Assembly (NCBI GenBank): GCA_028277765.1 | Contig: JANQFQ010000135.1 | Span: forward strand, 18,117 to 82,116 | Direction: 5' to 3' | Length of the DNA: 64,000 bases | Origin: Desulfobacterales bacterium | Lineage (GTDB): Bacteria > Desulfobacterota > Desulfobacteria > Desulfobacterales > SURF-7 | Shown here: piece by piece, positions 44,038-53,396 of the stretch | Numbering within the stretch: the first letter of the stretch is position 1 | Layout of the letters: the number at the start of each line of letters is the position of its first letter | Program-made: the position numbers and the translations under genes | Notes under the pieces: model-generated | Told to the model about the DNA's origin: nothing | What the model saw: the letters and a program-made list of their open reading frames with translations, nothing else | Databases searched by the model: none

Positions 44038-44964
44038 ATGAACGAAATAGCACAAGAGCAGGCCGGAAATATTAGTGAAGTGGAAACCCTTATGGATCTC
44101 CCCATAGATAAATCTTTTTTATTTTCCAACCATAAAGGGATTTATAAAAAAGGTGTTGAAAAAAAACAGACCAGGTTGTTTAAAAAAATCGGTTTTATTA
44201 AGCCGTTTCTTAAAAATGATGAAAAAATACTCCTTGTGACAACCGGCTGCTCATCAACATCGATTATCGAACAGCTCACGACAGGGTGGGTATTTTATTA
44301 TATTAAGCGTTCCCTTTTTATTTTTACAAACAAAAGGATATTTCATGTCCCGACAACCACAGGTTATAAATACAGGAATTCTATCGCCCAGATCAATTAT
44401 TCAGACTGTGAAACAGTGGCAATGCGTGGAAGTGTATTATTTGCCAAGTATCTCAATGGAAAAAAAGAAAAGTTTTTGGCCATGAGGTACTCTGAACGGA
44501 AAAAACTCAAACTGTTTCTTAAAGAGATACCGTTTGCCACGCAAAAGTCCGTAGGAGCGGTTGAAACAAGCGGGAAAAGCCATCTTTGCCCGCGATGCGC
44601 TGGAAAACTGGAAACAGATATATTTACATGCTCTCAATGCGGTCTTGAGTTCAAAAGTAAAAAAACTGCCATGCTTCTTTCGATTATTCTTCCTGGCGGT
44701 GGTTATTTTTACACCGGACATTTATTGCTGGGACTTGGAGACGCCATGTTGGAACTCATGTTTATGCTTCTTATTGTGAGCGGACTGGCAGATATTATCA
44801 GTGGAAATATTGAAGAAGGGATTGCTACAGCTGTAATAATTTTTATTATTCTGGCCTTTGAAAAAATGATTACCGTGTATCATGCAAATCATTATATAAA
44901 AGAATTTATACCAAAAGGGAGACCGCTAAGGCCCTTATTTTCTTCTGAATACTCACAGTCTTGA
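44038..44964 (+). CDS. Zinc-ribbon membrane protein with PH-like domain
   Basis: A 308-residue protein. The first 175 residues look like a bacterial PH-like domain (FIFTNKRIFHVPTTTG, then a YSERKKLKLFLKEI helix). A zinc ribbon follows (CPRC...CSQCG, about residues 185-207). The C-terminus has two or three hydrophobic segments beginning AMLLSIILPGGGYFYTGH, a TM2-like pattern. AGGAG precedes the ATG. The function is unknown; the design suggests membrane-proximal binding or regulation. It is monocistronic. Confidence 0.7.
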   Translation: MNEIAQEQAGNISEVETLMDLPIDKSFLFSNHKGIYKKGVEKKQTRLFKKIGFIKPFLKNDEKILLVTTGCSSTSIIEQLTTGWVFYYIKRSLFIFTNKRIFHVPTTTGYKYRNSIAQINYSDCETVAMRGSVLFAKYLNGKKEKFLAMRYSERKKLKLFLKEIPFATQKSVGAVETSGKSHLCPRCAGKLETDIFTCSQCGLEFKSKKTAMLLSIILPGGGYFYTGHLLLGLGDAMLELMFMLLIVSGLADIISGNIEEGIATAVIIFIILAFEKMITVYHANHYIKEFIPKGRPLRPLFSSEYSQS

Positions 44965-45128
44965 AAACAGATGAAATAAATATTTGCCAAGAGAAAAGGG
45001 ACATCCTATATCCTTTTTGGCAAATCAAAACAAGTCTAGTATACCAAGTAGTTGAATGGCTCTATCCTTTGCTTCATTCCTCTCCTGTCATTTTTTATTC
45101 GTATTTTAAAACCTGATGTTCCCCTTTA

Positions 45129-45315
45129 AAAACAAATTCTTTGTATGAAATAAGATTCTTTTGATAAATCTCCCCCAGCCCCTCTTTGAAAAAGAGGGGA
45201 GCAAATCTTCCCCCTTTTTCAAAAGGGGGACCGAGGGGGATTTCTTTTGAAACAGTAAACATTTCATGCTTTGTTGTGATCTTACGAACATGATAGTTTA
45301 TGAGAAATGCGTTAA
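45129..45315 (-). repeat. Long hairpin repeat element, copy A
   Basis: Read leftward it begins TTAACGCATTTCTCATAAAC, continues through GATCACAACAAAGCATGAAAT and two stems (CCCCCTTTTGAAAAAGGGGG and CCCCTCTTTTTCAAAGAGGGG, as approximate pairs), and ends near GAATTTGTTTT (the second segment is bases 45268-45288). The same element lies in the opposite orientation at 50303-50531, where it interrupts a kinase gene. It looks like a small mobile element without a coding capacity. The rest of the 44965-45499 spacer shows no gene. Confidence 0.75.
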
Positions 45316-45499
45316 AACCCGACAACCAGAATATTGACTAAGGATGAGCAATGTGGATCAGGACTTGTATGACTGGGTAATTCGCATCCCTAAAAACTCC
45401 CCAATCTAATAGGGTTGTCAAAAATATTTTTTATGAGACAATGTCCCTCAAATGAACCAATAACATTAAAATCAGTATCAAAGAGAAAGGAGTTTTAGG

Positions 45500-46645
45500 A
45501 TGAAAAGAAGATTTTTTATTAAAACAGTAATAGCAGCGATAATCGTTTTATTTAGTTTTTGTTCAATAGGGGCCTTTGCGGGAAATTCTCCGGAGCCTAA
45601 TAGTAAAGCATCCATTGAGAAAAACTGGCGTGGACTGAAAAAGAAAACACGAAATTGGAAAAAATGCACAAGACCGAAAAGAAAAATTGATATCCACGGG
45701 CATTTTCATTCACCGGTGATTTTTGATGCAATAGAGAGTATCTGCGGAGAAAAAGCTGGGCCCGGGTGGAGGCTTCTGCAAATGCAAACACCAACATATA
45801 TGCAGACATTTAACATTGAGGAAAGATTGGCATGGATGGATGAATTTGGTATCGAAAAAACGGTCTTTTCATTCCCTTCAACCTATCTTTTCATGCGCAA
45901 TGAGCAGGCGCAAGCAGAGGAAAGAAAAGAGATTGCACAATTTTTAAATGATTATTTTGCCGAACTTCATCAGGAGTATCCTAACAGGGCATTTTTTATG
46001 GCTGATGTGGCCATGTCCGTTGGTGATATGGAATTCAGCATAAATGAGCTTTACAGGGCAGTTGAAGAACTCGGCCTTCATGGGGTCTGTATACCCACCA
46101 ATATCGGAGGTAAACAGCTTTCCGATCCGGAATTTGATGATTTCTTTTCCGAAGCAGAAGCGCTCGGTGTCCCGGTTTTTATACATCCCGAGAGTCCTTA
46201 TGGTATGGAAAAAATGCTGGAGAATTATATGTTTGCGATTGTCGGTTTCCCAGCGGATGAGGCCTTGATGGTAGCGAATTTTATTTACAGTGGTTTTATG
46301 GACAGGCACCCAGATCTTAAGATTATACTCACACATCTGGGCGGTTCTATACCATACTTTTACGCCAGGCTGAACGCCTCGCCGGCAGCCATGTCCCTCC
46401 CAAAACCGGCGCCGGAATATCTTAAGGACTTTTATTATGATAATTCAATGGGCAATCCTGAAGCACTGACATTTCTTTTGGATTTTCTAGGCTCGTCCGA
46501 CAGGATTTTCTTTGGCACAGATCATCCATATGTTAATGAAGCTGAAGCCAATACAATACAGTACATGCGGAATACGTTTCTTACGCCCAAAGAAAGAAAA
46601 GACATTTTCTTTAGAAATGCCAATGACCTATTCGGGCTTGAATAA
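45500..46645 (+). CDS. Exported amidohydrolase (ACMSD-like metal-dependent hydrolase)
   Basis: A 381-residue amidohydrolase_2 family protein. The metal motif is DIHGHFH (His66, His68), with FIHPE, THLGG and FGTDHPY supplying the later ligands and the catalytic aspartate. Relatives decarboxylate or hydrolyse aromatic-derived acids. An N-terminal signal peptide (about residues 1-27, ending GAFAG) and a basic segment (RGLKKKTRNWKKCTRPKRK) precede the barrel; most family members are cytosolic, so export is unusual. AAAGGAG precedes the ATG, and a terminator follows. The substrate is unknown. Confidence 0.87.
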   Translation: MKRRFFIKTVIAAIIVLFSFCSIGAFAGNSPEPNSKASIEKNWRGLKKKTRNWKKCTRPKRKIDIHGHFHSPVIFDAIESICGEKAGPGWRLLQMQTPTYMQTFNIEERLAWMDEFGIEKTVFSFPSTYLFMRNEQAQAEERKEIAQFLNDYFAELHQEYPNRAFFMADVAMSVGDMEFSINELYRAVEELGLHGVCIPTNIGGKQLSDPEFDDFFSEAEALGVPVFIHPESPYGMEKMLENYMFAIVGFPADEALMVANFIYSGFMDRHPDLKIILTHLGGSIPYFYARLNASPAAMSLPKPAPEYLKDFYYDNSMGNPEALTFLLDFLGSSDRIFFGTDHPYVNEAEANTIQYMRNTFLTPKERKDIFFRNANDLFGLE

Positions 46646-46677
46646 TAAATAGCATCATAGGTTTTTAGTGATAATAT

Positions 46678-46712
46678 AAAGGCGGGGTCGTGGGGCGGCC
46701 CTGCCTTTTTTA
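46678..46712 (+). terminator. Rho-independent terminator of the amidohydrolase gene
   Basis: AAAGGCGGGG pairs with CCCTGCCTTT (one G/T mismatch) around a GC-rich loop and ends in a T tract, 33 bases after the stop codon. The remaining bases to 46986 contain no gene I can support. Confidence 0.8.
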
Positions 46713-46986
46713 CATTTTAAACCTTCATGATCTTTTTGTTTCAGCACTTTGGATTTCCTATCTTTAACATTTACATCCCATGACATAGCGCTATATCGAA
46801 CAGGCAGACAGAATTAAAATTCTATATTGTAATTTCATTCGGTTAGCGCTTCCTTCTCCCCCAACAGGCCAAACAATGACAAACGCTAATCCCAAAAGAT
46901 ATTGAAGAACAAAATGATTCATGAGAAAATTATAAAGTAACTTTTTTTGAGCCCCATATACGTATTAGAAAAAAGAAACGTAAAAA

Positions 46987-48363
46987 ATGCGCTTTATCAC
47001 ATCTTTGTTTTTTAAAATTAAAACGTTCGCCATTTGGTGTATTAATGCTGGTGTTAAACCAGATATGGATACACAATTTCTAAAGCGGGTTCAAGTATCT
47101 AATATTTTGAGTATCAGTCTTGGTTTAATGACAACTGCTTATATTTTCATTTTTATGTGGATGAAGTCTTATGAAAATGTTGCGGTTGCTATTTTTATAA
47201 GTATTTTTATGATATCTGTCCCTTTTCAAAACAGACTTGGCTTCACCAGACTATCCCGAATTCTGACGATTATATTCGGTCTTGCATCAATTTTAATCGT
47301 AGCGATGTCATTAGGAAAACAAGCAGGTGTTCACTATCTCTATTTACTCGCTGCGATTATAGTGATGTTTTTTTTTACACCTTATGAAAAAAAATATATT
47401 ATTTGTTCGTATCTGTTATTGATTTTGGCGCTGATCATCGTGTGGCGATATAGCACACCATACAATCAGGAACTTGTCATTTTAAAAAAAGACTTGTATC
47501 TACTATTAAACACGCTATTGTTTTTCACGACCTTATTATTTATTGTGATTACCAGCTTTTTAGTCTATTATAACGATTATACGATTGAAAAAGAGATTAA
47601 AACAGCAAATCGTCAGTTACGAAAAGAGATATCCAACCGTAAAAGAATTGAGGACGAATTAAAACGGACGAATAAAGAATTGGAGTATTTCGCTTATATT
47701 GCTTCTCATGATTTACAAGAACCCCTTAGAATGATTGCCAGCTATGTTGCGCTCCTGGAAAGGCGTAATAAAGATAAATTTGATTCTGATTCAAAAGAGT
47801 TTATTGAATTCGCTTTAGACGGCGCTTCCCGGATGAAGCAATTAATAAACGATCTGCTCCATTATTCTCGAATCGGCACAAGGGGGAGTCCATTTAAAGA
47901 AACAGATGTTGAAAATATATTTACACAAACAATAAAAAATCTTGAAGTTGGCATTAGAGAAGTTAACGCAAACATCACTCATGATAGACTGCCGACAATC
48001 ATTGCTGATGAATCCCAACTGATACAGCTGTTTCAAAACCTGATAGGGAACGCGTTGAAATTTTGCGCAGACCGAACACCTGAAATTCACGTTACAGCCA
48101 AAAAAGAACAGAACAGTTGGATTTTTGGTGTTCACGACAATGGTATTGGCATTGAGGCTAAACATGTAGAACGAGTATTTCAGATATTTCAGAAATTACA
48201 TACCCGTAAGGCATATCAAGGCACTGGCATTGGCCTGGCTGTATGTAAAAAGATTGTAGAACGGCATCATGGAAACATCTGGATAGAATCGGAAATCGGA
48301 AAAGGGACAACGTTTTGGTTTACTATTCCTCTACTATCAGACATTGATGTTGATGAGGATTAG
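46987..48363 (+). CDS. Six-helix membrane sensor histidine kinase
   Basis: A 458-residue hybrid-free kinase. Six hydrophobic segments in residues 35-205 form the sensor, with no large loops. A coiled coil follows, then the H-box (IASHDLQEPLRMI), N-box (NLIGNALKF), G1 (DNGIGIE) and G2 (GTGIGLAVCKKI). The H-box type matches phytochrome-like/HisKA kinases. No response regulator is adjacent. The stop is 11 bases from the convergent chemoreceptor gene. No ribosome site is evident before the ATG. The signal could be membrane-related; this is a guess from the topology. Confidence 0.92.
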   Translation: MRFITSLFFKIKTFAIWCINAGVKPDMDTQFLKRVQVSNILSISLGLMTTAYIFIFMWMKSYENVAVAIFISIFMISVPFQNRLGFTRLSRILTIIFGLASILIVAMSLGKQAGVHYLYLLAAIIVMFFFTPYEKKYIICSYLLLILALIIVWRYSTPYNQELVILKKDLYLLLNTLLFFTTLLFIVITSFLVYYNDYTIEKEIKTANRQLRKEISNRKRIEDELKRTNKELEYFAYIASHDLQEPLRMIASYVALLERRNKDKFDSDSKEFIEFALDGASRMKQLINDLLHYSRIGTRGSPFKETDVENIFTQTIKNLEVGIREVNANITHDRLPTIIADESQLIQLFQNLIGNALKFCADRTPEIHVTAKKEQNSWIFGVHDNGIGIEAKHVERVFQIFQKLHTRKAYQGTGIGLAVCKKIVERHHGNIWIESEIGKGTTFWFTIPLLSDIDVDED

Positions 48364-48374
48364 AAAAAAGTATA

Positions 48375-49676
48375 TCATGCGGTAAATTCCTCGTGAACTT
48401 TGAAGTTTTCCACCCTATGCTGCAGTATCTCGGCTAGATCTGATAATTTCCCTGAATTCATTTTTACCTGCTGGCTGCTTTCAGACATCTTGCCTGCATC
48501 CTGGTTTACTTCAAACAAATCTTTTGTGATTTTTTCAGATACCAAAAGGCTTCTGGAAACATTTTCATTTATCTCATGAATGCCGCGGGAAGCCTGGCTA
48601 ACGTTTTTAGCTATCTCCCTTGTGATACCTGCCTGTTCTTCAACTGATGATGCGATGCCGGAGACAATATCATTGCCTTTATTGATAACCGCTGTAATTT
48701 TTTCAATATCGGAAATTGTTCTAGATGCCGATCCCTGTATGCTATCTATCAGCCCTTTTATTTCTTGAGTGGCTTCAGATGTCTGCCTGGCAAGCTCCTT
48801 GATCTCCCCCGCGACAACGGCAAATCCCTTGCCTGATTCTCCAGCCCGGGCAGCCTCGATTGTTGCGTTTAATGCCAGTAGGTTGGTCTGCTCTGAGATT
48901 TCTGTAATGGCTTCCGTAACCTTGTTTACGTCTTGGGCAGCCTGCCCAAGCTCCTCTACTCTTTTGGATGTCTCCTTAGCCTGGGTAACAGCTTCTCCAG
49001 ATACAGTCCTGGCCTTTTCAGAATTGTTGGCAATTTCGTTTATGGTTGATGTGGTCTCTTCCACAGCGGTAGCAACCATATTCATGTTCGCAGACGCCTC
49101 ATCCATTGCAGATCCAACAGCTGTCATGTCAGTGTTCATTTCAATTGCTGCTGTGGCAACGGTATTTGCCAGGCTTGATGCACCTTCGGCGTTTTCAGAC
49201 ATCTTGACTGACAGATCAGACAGGTTCTCAGCCATTTCCAGGTTTTCTGATGTATTCGACTTTATGGCATTTATTAGAATGGATATATCAGTAACCATCA
49301 TATTCAACTTTTGATAAATCGCCATAAGTTCAACTTCTGTTTTTGTTTCCATTTGCCTTGTAAAATCACCTGTGGACAGAAAGTCAAGGTATTCATTAAT
49401 CTCATTTATTCGCTTTCTGATAATGCTAATCAGCCAGTTGGTCGACAGATAACTGAAGATTCCAATAATAATCGCTACGACAGAAAAACGGAAAACAGAA
49501 AGTTGATATGTAAAAATATACGCGCCCCCGGCAAATGTAACGAAAGTCAAAAATTCAATTACAAGTATGAATTTAAACCTAATCGAAACCTTCCACATCC
49601 ATAGACTGAATATGGCGCCAGACAAGCAACAGACAAAATGTGCTCCTATCAATATCATAATACTGGTTAAATCCAT
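48375..49676 (-). CDS. Methyl-accepting chemotaxis protein without sensor domain
   Basis: A 433-residue receptor and the fourth of its type here. It has three membrane segments (about residues 4-27, 36-56 and 60-82), a basic first loop (WKVSIRFK), HAMP with [18 protein letters not shown], and the [13 protein letters not shown] tip. AAGGAG lies eight bases before the ATG. It ends 11 bases from the histidine kinase gene, which reads toward it. Compared with the other three it has the same length and no insertions, so the four probably arose by duplication. Confidence 0.9.
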   Translation of the reverse strand: MDLTSIMILIGAHFVCCLSGAIFSLWMWKVSIRFKFILVIEFLTFVTFAGGAYIFTYQLSVFRFSVVAIIIGIFSYLSTNWLISIIRKRINEINEYLDFLSTGDFTRQMETKTEVELMAIYQKLNMMVTDISILINAIKSNTSENLEMAENLSDLSVKMSENAEGASSLANTVATAAIEMNTDMTAVGSAMDEASANMNMVATAVEETTSTINEIANNSEKARTVSGEAVTQAKETSKRVEELGQAAQDVNKVTEAITEISEQTNLLALNATIEAARAGESGKGFAVVAGEIKELARQTSEATQEIKGLIDSIQGSASRTISDIEKITAVINKGNDIVSGIASSVEEQAGITREIAKNVSQASRGIHEINENVSRSLLVSEKITKDLFEVNQDAGKMSESSQQVKMNSGKLSDLAEILQHRVENFKVHEEFTA

Positions 49677-49942
49677 AAGAAATCTCCTTGGATTTAAATT
49701 AGATAAATCCTGTTCAAAAGAACTGGTTTATAATGATAAAAAATGTTTTGAAAGACATTGCAAAAGCATACTTCACTTTTTAATTCAATAATAAACAAAA
49801 TATTAACATTATTATAATAGCGTTTAATCCAGGAGAACACAAGCTCCTCTCTTATAATGGAATTCAGGGAACAAATGGAATTTTGAGGATTAAGTGAGCT
49901 GATAATACGCTTTTGTTTTCTAAAGCGAGAATATTGTTGATA

Positions 49943-49971
49943 TTGACACATAATATGAGATTTGTTATTAT
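49943..49971 (+). promoter_or_regulatory. Strong sigma-70 promoter in front of the kinase remnant
   Basis: TTGACA (49943-49948), a 17-base spacer and TATTAT (49966-49971) lie about 60 bases before the kinase start. The spacer from 49677 is otherwise AT-rich with no gene; a short GGAG/CTCC hairpin lies near 49832-49848. Confidence 0.6.
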
Positions 49972-50032
49972 TTTTAATAAGTTATAAAAGCTTTGGTCAA
50001 TTTTAGTTATTTCCACACAACAAATTACAATT

Positions 50033-50320
50033 ATGCCTCAGTTGCCAACGAAAATATCTTCACAACAGATTTCGATTCCCGAAATTGAGCTAATTGAGGA
50101 AATCGGCCATGGGGCTCAGACCACTGTATACCGTGGGATTCGGTTTGATGATACCGTAGCAGTAAAGATCAGGCGTCATATATCTGAAAAAGAACGGAAG
50201 AACGACGTTCAACGGTTTCGGCGTGAAGCCGCCCTTCTCGCCTGCATCCGTCATCCAGCCTTGGCATCAATTTATGAAGTAGGAGAAATAGACCGGCGGC
50301 CCTTAACGCATTTCTCATAA
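50033..50320 (+). pseudogene. Serine/threonine protein kinase, truncated after the N-lobe
   Basis: The 95 residues match the N-lobe of a Hanks-type kinase: the nucleotide loop IGHGAQTTVYRG, the lysine strand VAVKIRR, and an alpha-C glutamate in FRREAALLACIRHPALA. The match stops at YEVGEIDRRP. At that codon (base 50303) the long hairpin repeat begins, adds LTHFS and stops the frame. The catalytic HRD and DFG motifs are missing and are not found downstream. The gene was therefore cut by insertion of, or recombination at, the repeat, and cannot be an active kinase. Confidence 0.8.
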
Positions 50321-50531
50321 ACAACCATGATTGTGAGATCACAACGAAGCATGAAATATTTGCTGTTTTATATGAAAATCCCCCTCAATCCCCCTTCGAA
50401 AAAGGGGGAAGATTTTTGCTCCCCTCTTTTTCAAAGAGGGGCCGGGGGAGATTTATCATTAAGTAACCATATTGTCTCCCTGGCAGGTTATGATAGAATA
50501 TAACCCGTATTTCATACAAAGAATTTGTTTT
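50303..50531 (+). repeat. Long hairpin repeat element, copy B
   Basis: It starts TTAACGCATTTCTCATAAAC inside the kinase gene and ends near GAATTTGTTTT. It shares both GGGGG/CCCCC-type stems with copy A at 45129-45315, but contains about 40 extra bases (TTAAGTAACCATATTGTCTC and onward) before the last segment, so one copy has lost or gained a piece. No ORF lies inside. Confidence 0.78.
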
Positions 50532-50594
50532 GAGCATGATAAAAAAAGTCCTTAATTTATGATATTAATATAAAGAACTAAAAAAGAAGTCGCT

Positions 50595-52892
50595 ATGATA
50601 CATTGGATTAAAAAAGCAGCGCTGTGTGTTCTGCTGCTACTCTTTTTATCGACAATTTTTGTTTCAGTTTATTGCTGGCATCTGTCAATACGTGTTGAAA
50701 AACGATTTTCCGGAAGGAAATGGCAGATCCCTTCAACTGTGTATTCTGACACAACCTTTCTTTACCCTGGGAAAAAAGTGAACATGGGGTGGCTCCCTGA
50801 AAAATTGAAAAAACTGGGGTATCATGAAACAATCGAGTTGCCGTCTCAAAAAGGTGAATATCGCATGTTTCATGATCGCATTGATATTTATCTTAAAGAC
50901 TTGAATATGCCGGGCAAACAGCAAAAGGGATTCCTGGCAGCCATTGATTTTGAAAAGAATGTAATACTTGAAATATGGAACATGGAAGAGATTAAAAAAC
51001 TTTCTCTCCTTGAACTTGGGCCTGAAGTCATCATGCAGTTTTTTGGTGAAGATCGTGAACTGAGAAATATCGTATCTCTTGATACCATACCGGATGATTT
51101 GATCAACGCGGTTATCGCCATAGAAGATAACAGGTTTTTCGATCACTTTGGTGTGGATCCAGCTGGAATTTTAAGAGCCCTGTTTACCAATATAAAGCAT
51201 GGCGCCATTCGTCAGGGAGGGTCCACTTTAACACAGCAGCTTGCAAAAAATTACTTTTTGACTCATGAAAGAACTTTTAAAAGAAAACTGAATGAACTCT
51301 TCATATCCATAGCGATTGAGCTCAGATACAGTAAAAATGAAATTCTTGAAATCTACTTGAATGAAATATATTTCGGCCAGAAAGGTTCTGTGTCCGTAAA
51401 CGGCGTGGGGGAAGCTGCGGCGTTTTATTTTGGTAAAGATGTTGAAAACCTGACTTTATCTGAATCAGCGATAATCGCGGGAATGATCAAAGGCCCTAAT
51501 CTATACTCTCCGTATGCAGACATGGGGAGATGCCGAAATCGTAGAGATCAGGTGTTGAATATCATGCGTGTAAAAGGACTGATAAGCACGGAAGAGGCTG
51601 AAATTGTCAGAAAAGAAGAAATACAGACTATTGGATATGAAAAATACAGCAAAACAGCACCCTATTTTTTAGACTATGTTTCCAGACAGCTGAGAGAACT
51701 CTATCCAGATACCATTCTTTCTAGTATGGGTTTTTCAATTTATACCACCCTTGATACTGAAATACAGGCTGCCGCGGAAAAAGTACTTGAAAAAGGTCTT
51801 TTGAGACTTGAAGACAAAATACCTTCTTTAAAACGGACAGATCCGGAACAGCAGCTTCAGGGGGCGGTGGTTGTCATTCAGCCTCATACAGGAAACATCC
51901 TTGCCATGGTTGGCGGAAGGGATTACAGGGTAAGTCAGTTCAACAGGATTACTCAGGCAAGGCGGCAGCCCGGCAGCTGTTTTAAACCGATTGTCCTTGC
52001 ATCACTCCTTGATGATTTTAAACCTTCGGATGATTTATCAAATGAAGAAACCACATATCATCTAAACGGCATAGAATGGACACCTGAAAACTTTGGTGAC
52101 ATGCCGGCCAGCAGCATGTCCGTAAGAGATATGCTGAAGCTTTCCTGTAACAGGGCGGCCGTGGACCTGGTGGTCAGGGGCGGACCTGACAGAGTAGTCA
52201 AGAGTGTCACACAATTCAATTTTTCAACCGAATTTCAACCGTATCCATCGATTGTGCTTGGAGCGTTTGAGGTATTTCCCATTGAGCTTGCAAGTGCGTA
52301 TTGTGTGTTTGCTGCAGACGGCATTCAGATGTTCCCTTTGTCATTAAAAGATGTTGTGGATGAGCAGGATAATCTTCTTGTCAGACGTCATATGGATATT
52401 AATTCAGTAATTTCACCAGCAAAGGCGTTTTTGATAACGTCAATGCTGGAAACCGTTGTAAATGACGGAACGGCAAGATCACTGAAACATATGGGAATAG
52501 ACTTTTGCGCTGCAGGGAAAACAGGAACAACCAATGATTTCAGGGATGCATGGTTTATTGGCTATATGCCTGATTTTTTGGCCCTTGTCTGGGTTGGATT
52601 TGATAATGGAGAATCCATATTGTCAACAGGATCAGGAGCCGCCCTCCCCATATGGGCGGACCTCGTCAGATCCATTCCTGGCAGTTTATCACAAAACAGG
52701 TTTACAATGCCACCTGGTGTGGTAAAGAAAAGGATATGTTCTGAAAGCAGAGAACTCGCTGTTACAAGATGTACCAATAATTATGAAGAGTATTTCCTTG
52801 AAGAAAACGCACAGAAAACAAAATGCCATATCCATTCTACAGCAGGTACTATTAAAAGGTTTTTTAATGGTATCAAGAACCTGTTTCAATAG
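50595..52892 (+). CDS. mrcB: Class A penicillin-binding protein 1B
   Basis: A 765-residue bifunctional peptidoglycan synthase. It has an N-terminal membrane anchor (about residues 7-27) and a UB2H-like region (IPSTVYSDTTFLYPGKKV). The glycosyltransferase domain shows EDNRFFDHFGVDP and GGSTLTQQLAKN. The transpeptidase domain has SCFK (PGSCFKPIV), SCN (LSCNRAA) and KTGTT, so all active-site motifs are intact. It builds and crosslinks glycan in the periplasm. The TPR lipoprotein gene starts 26 bases before its stop; a regulatory partner of the Lpo type is a reasonable idea. Confidence 0.95.
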   Translation: MIHWIKKAALCVLLLLFLSTIFVSVYCWHLSIRVEKRFSGRKWQIPSTVYSDTTFLYPGKKVNMGWLPEKLKKLGYHETIELPSQKGEYRMFHDRIDIYLKDLNMPGKQQKGFLAAIDFEKNVILEIWNMEEIKKLSLLELGPEVIMQFFGEDRELRNIVSLDTIPDDLINAVIAIEDNRFFDHFGVDPAGILRALFTNIKHGAIRQGGSTLTQQLAKNYFLTHERTFKRKLNELFISIAIELRYSKNEILEIYLNEIYFGQKGSVSVNGVGEAAAFYFGKDVENLTLSESAIIAGMIKGPNLYSPYADMGRCRNRRDQVLNIMRVKGLISTEEAEIVRKEEIQTIGYEKYSKTAPYFLDYVSRQLRELYPDTILSSMGFSIYTTLDTEIQAAAEKVLEKGLLRLEDKIPSLKRTDPEQQLQGAVVVIQPHTGNILAMVGGRDYRVSQFNRITQARRQPGSCFKPIVLASLLDDFKPSDDLSNEETTYHLNGIEWTPENFGDMPASSMSVRDMLKLSCNRAAVDLVVRGGPDRVVKSVTQFNFSTEFQPYPSIVLGAFEVFPIELASAYCVFAADGIQMFPLSLKDVVDEQDNLLVRRHMDINSVISPAKAFLITSMLETVVNDGTARSLKHMGIDFCAAGKTGTTNDFRDAWFIGYMPDFLALVWVGFDNGESILSTGSGAALPIWADLVRSIPGSLSQNRFTMPPGVVKKRICSESRELAVTRCTNNYEEYFLEENAQKTKCHIHSTAGTIKRFFNGIKNLFQ

Positions 52893-53346
52893 AAAATCCA
52901 GCGTACTGTTGATATTGATAGTTTCAACGGTTGTTGTCACAGGTTTAAGCGGGTGCGCGAAGAAAACTGTTAAAACAGACACAATATATTCTAATGAACT
53001 TCCTGTGCCTGAAATCGTCGGCAGACCTGGTTTAGAAAACAGACCTCCTGATTCACGGATGATCGCCTCACATAACCTGGTTCTTGAAGGCTACGATTTA
53101 CTGGTTAAAGGTGACTTCGACAATTCGATACGGCAGCTTGAAAGAGCAGTGGGTATTAATCCGTCAGACGGGCCCGGCTACTATTATCTTGCGGAAGCTT
53201 GGTTTTGGAAAAAAGATTTTAAACTTGCCAAGCAGTTTAACCAACTTGCTATTATATACCTGAGAGCAAACCAGCAGTGGAAAGACCGGGTTGAGTTTCA
53301 AAAGAAAAGAATTGAAGAGCTTATGAATAATTCTACACTCCCGTAA
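52867..53346 (+). CDS. TPR lipoprotein overlapping the PBP1B gene
   Basis: A 159-residue lipoprotein. The signal peptide has a basic start (MVSRTCFNRKS), a hydrophobic core and the lipobox LSGC near residue 30. One or two TPR units follow (GDFDNSIRQLERAVGINPSDGPGYYYLAEA, given as GDFDNSIRQLERAV and GYYYLAEAWFW). The open frame reaches 52783, but the ATG at 52867 sits right before the signal peptide. The gene overlaps the 3' end of mrcB in another frame, so the two are probably translated together. LpoA of E. coli is also a TPR lipoprotein that activates a PBP1, so an activator role is an inference worth testing. Confidence 0.8.
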   Translation: MVSRTCFNRKSSVLLILIVSTVVVTGLSGCAKKTVKTDTIYSNELPVPEIVGRPGLENRPPDSRMIASHNLVLEGYDLLVKGDFDNSIRQLERAVGINPSDGPGYYYLAEAWFWKKDFKLAKQFNQLAIIYLRANQQWKDRVEFQKKRIEELMNNSTLP

Positions 53347-53396
53347 AAAGTATTATCAGACAAATCTAATGTTTCCATTACAGGGTGTTAATTTTT

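Noticed and set aside
48769..49314. 181-residue plus-strand ORF antisense to the chemoreceptor
   Set aside because: It is a shadow of the repetitive MCP signalling domain. Similar antisense frames occur opposite the other three receptors (for example 1481-1942 and 32339-32554).
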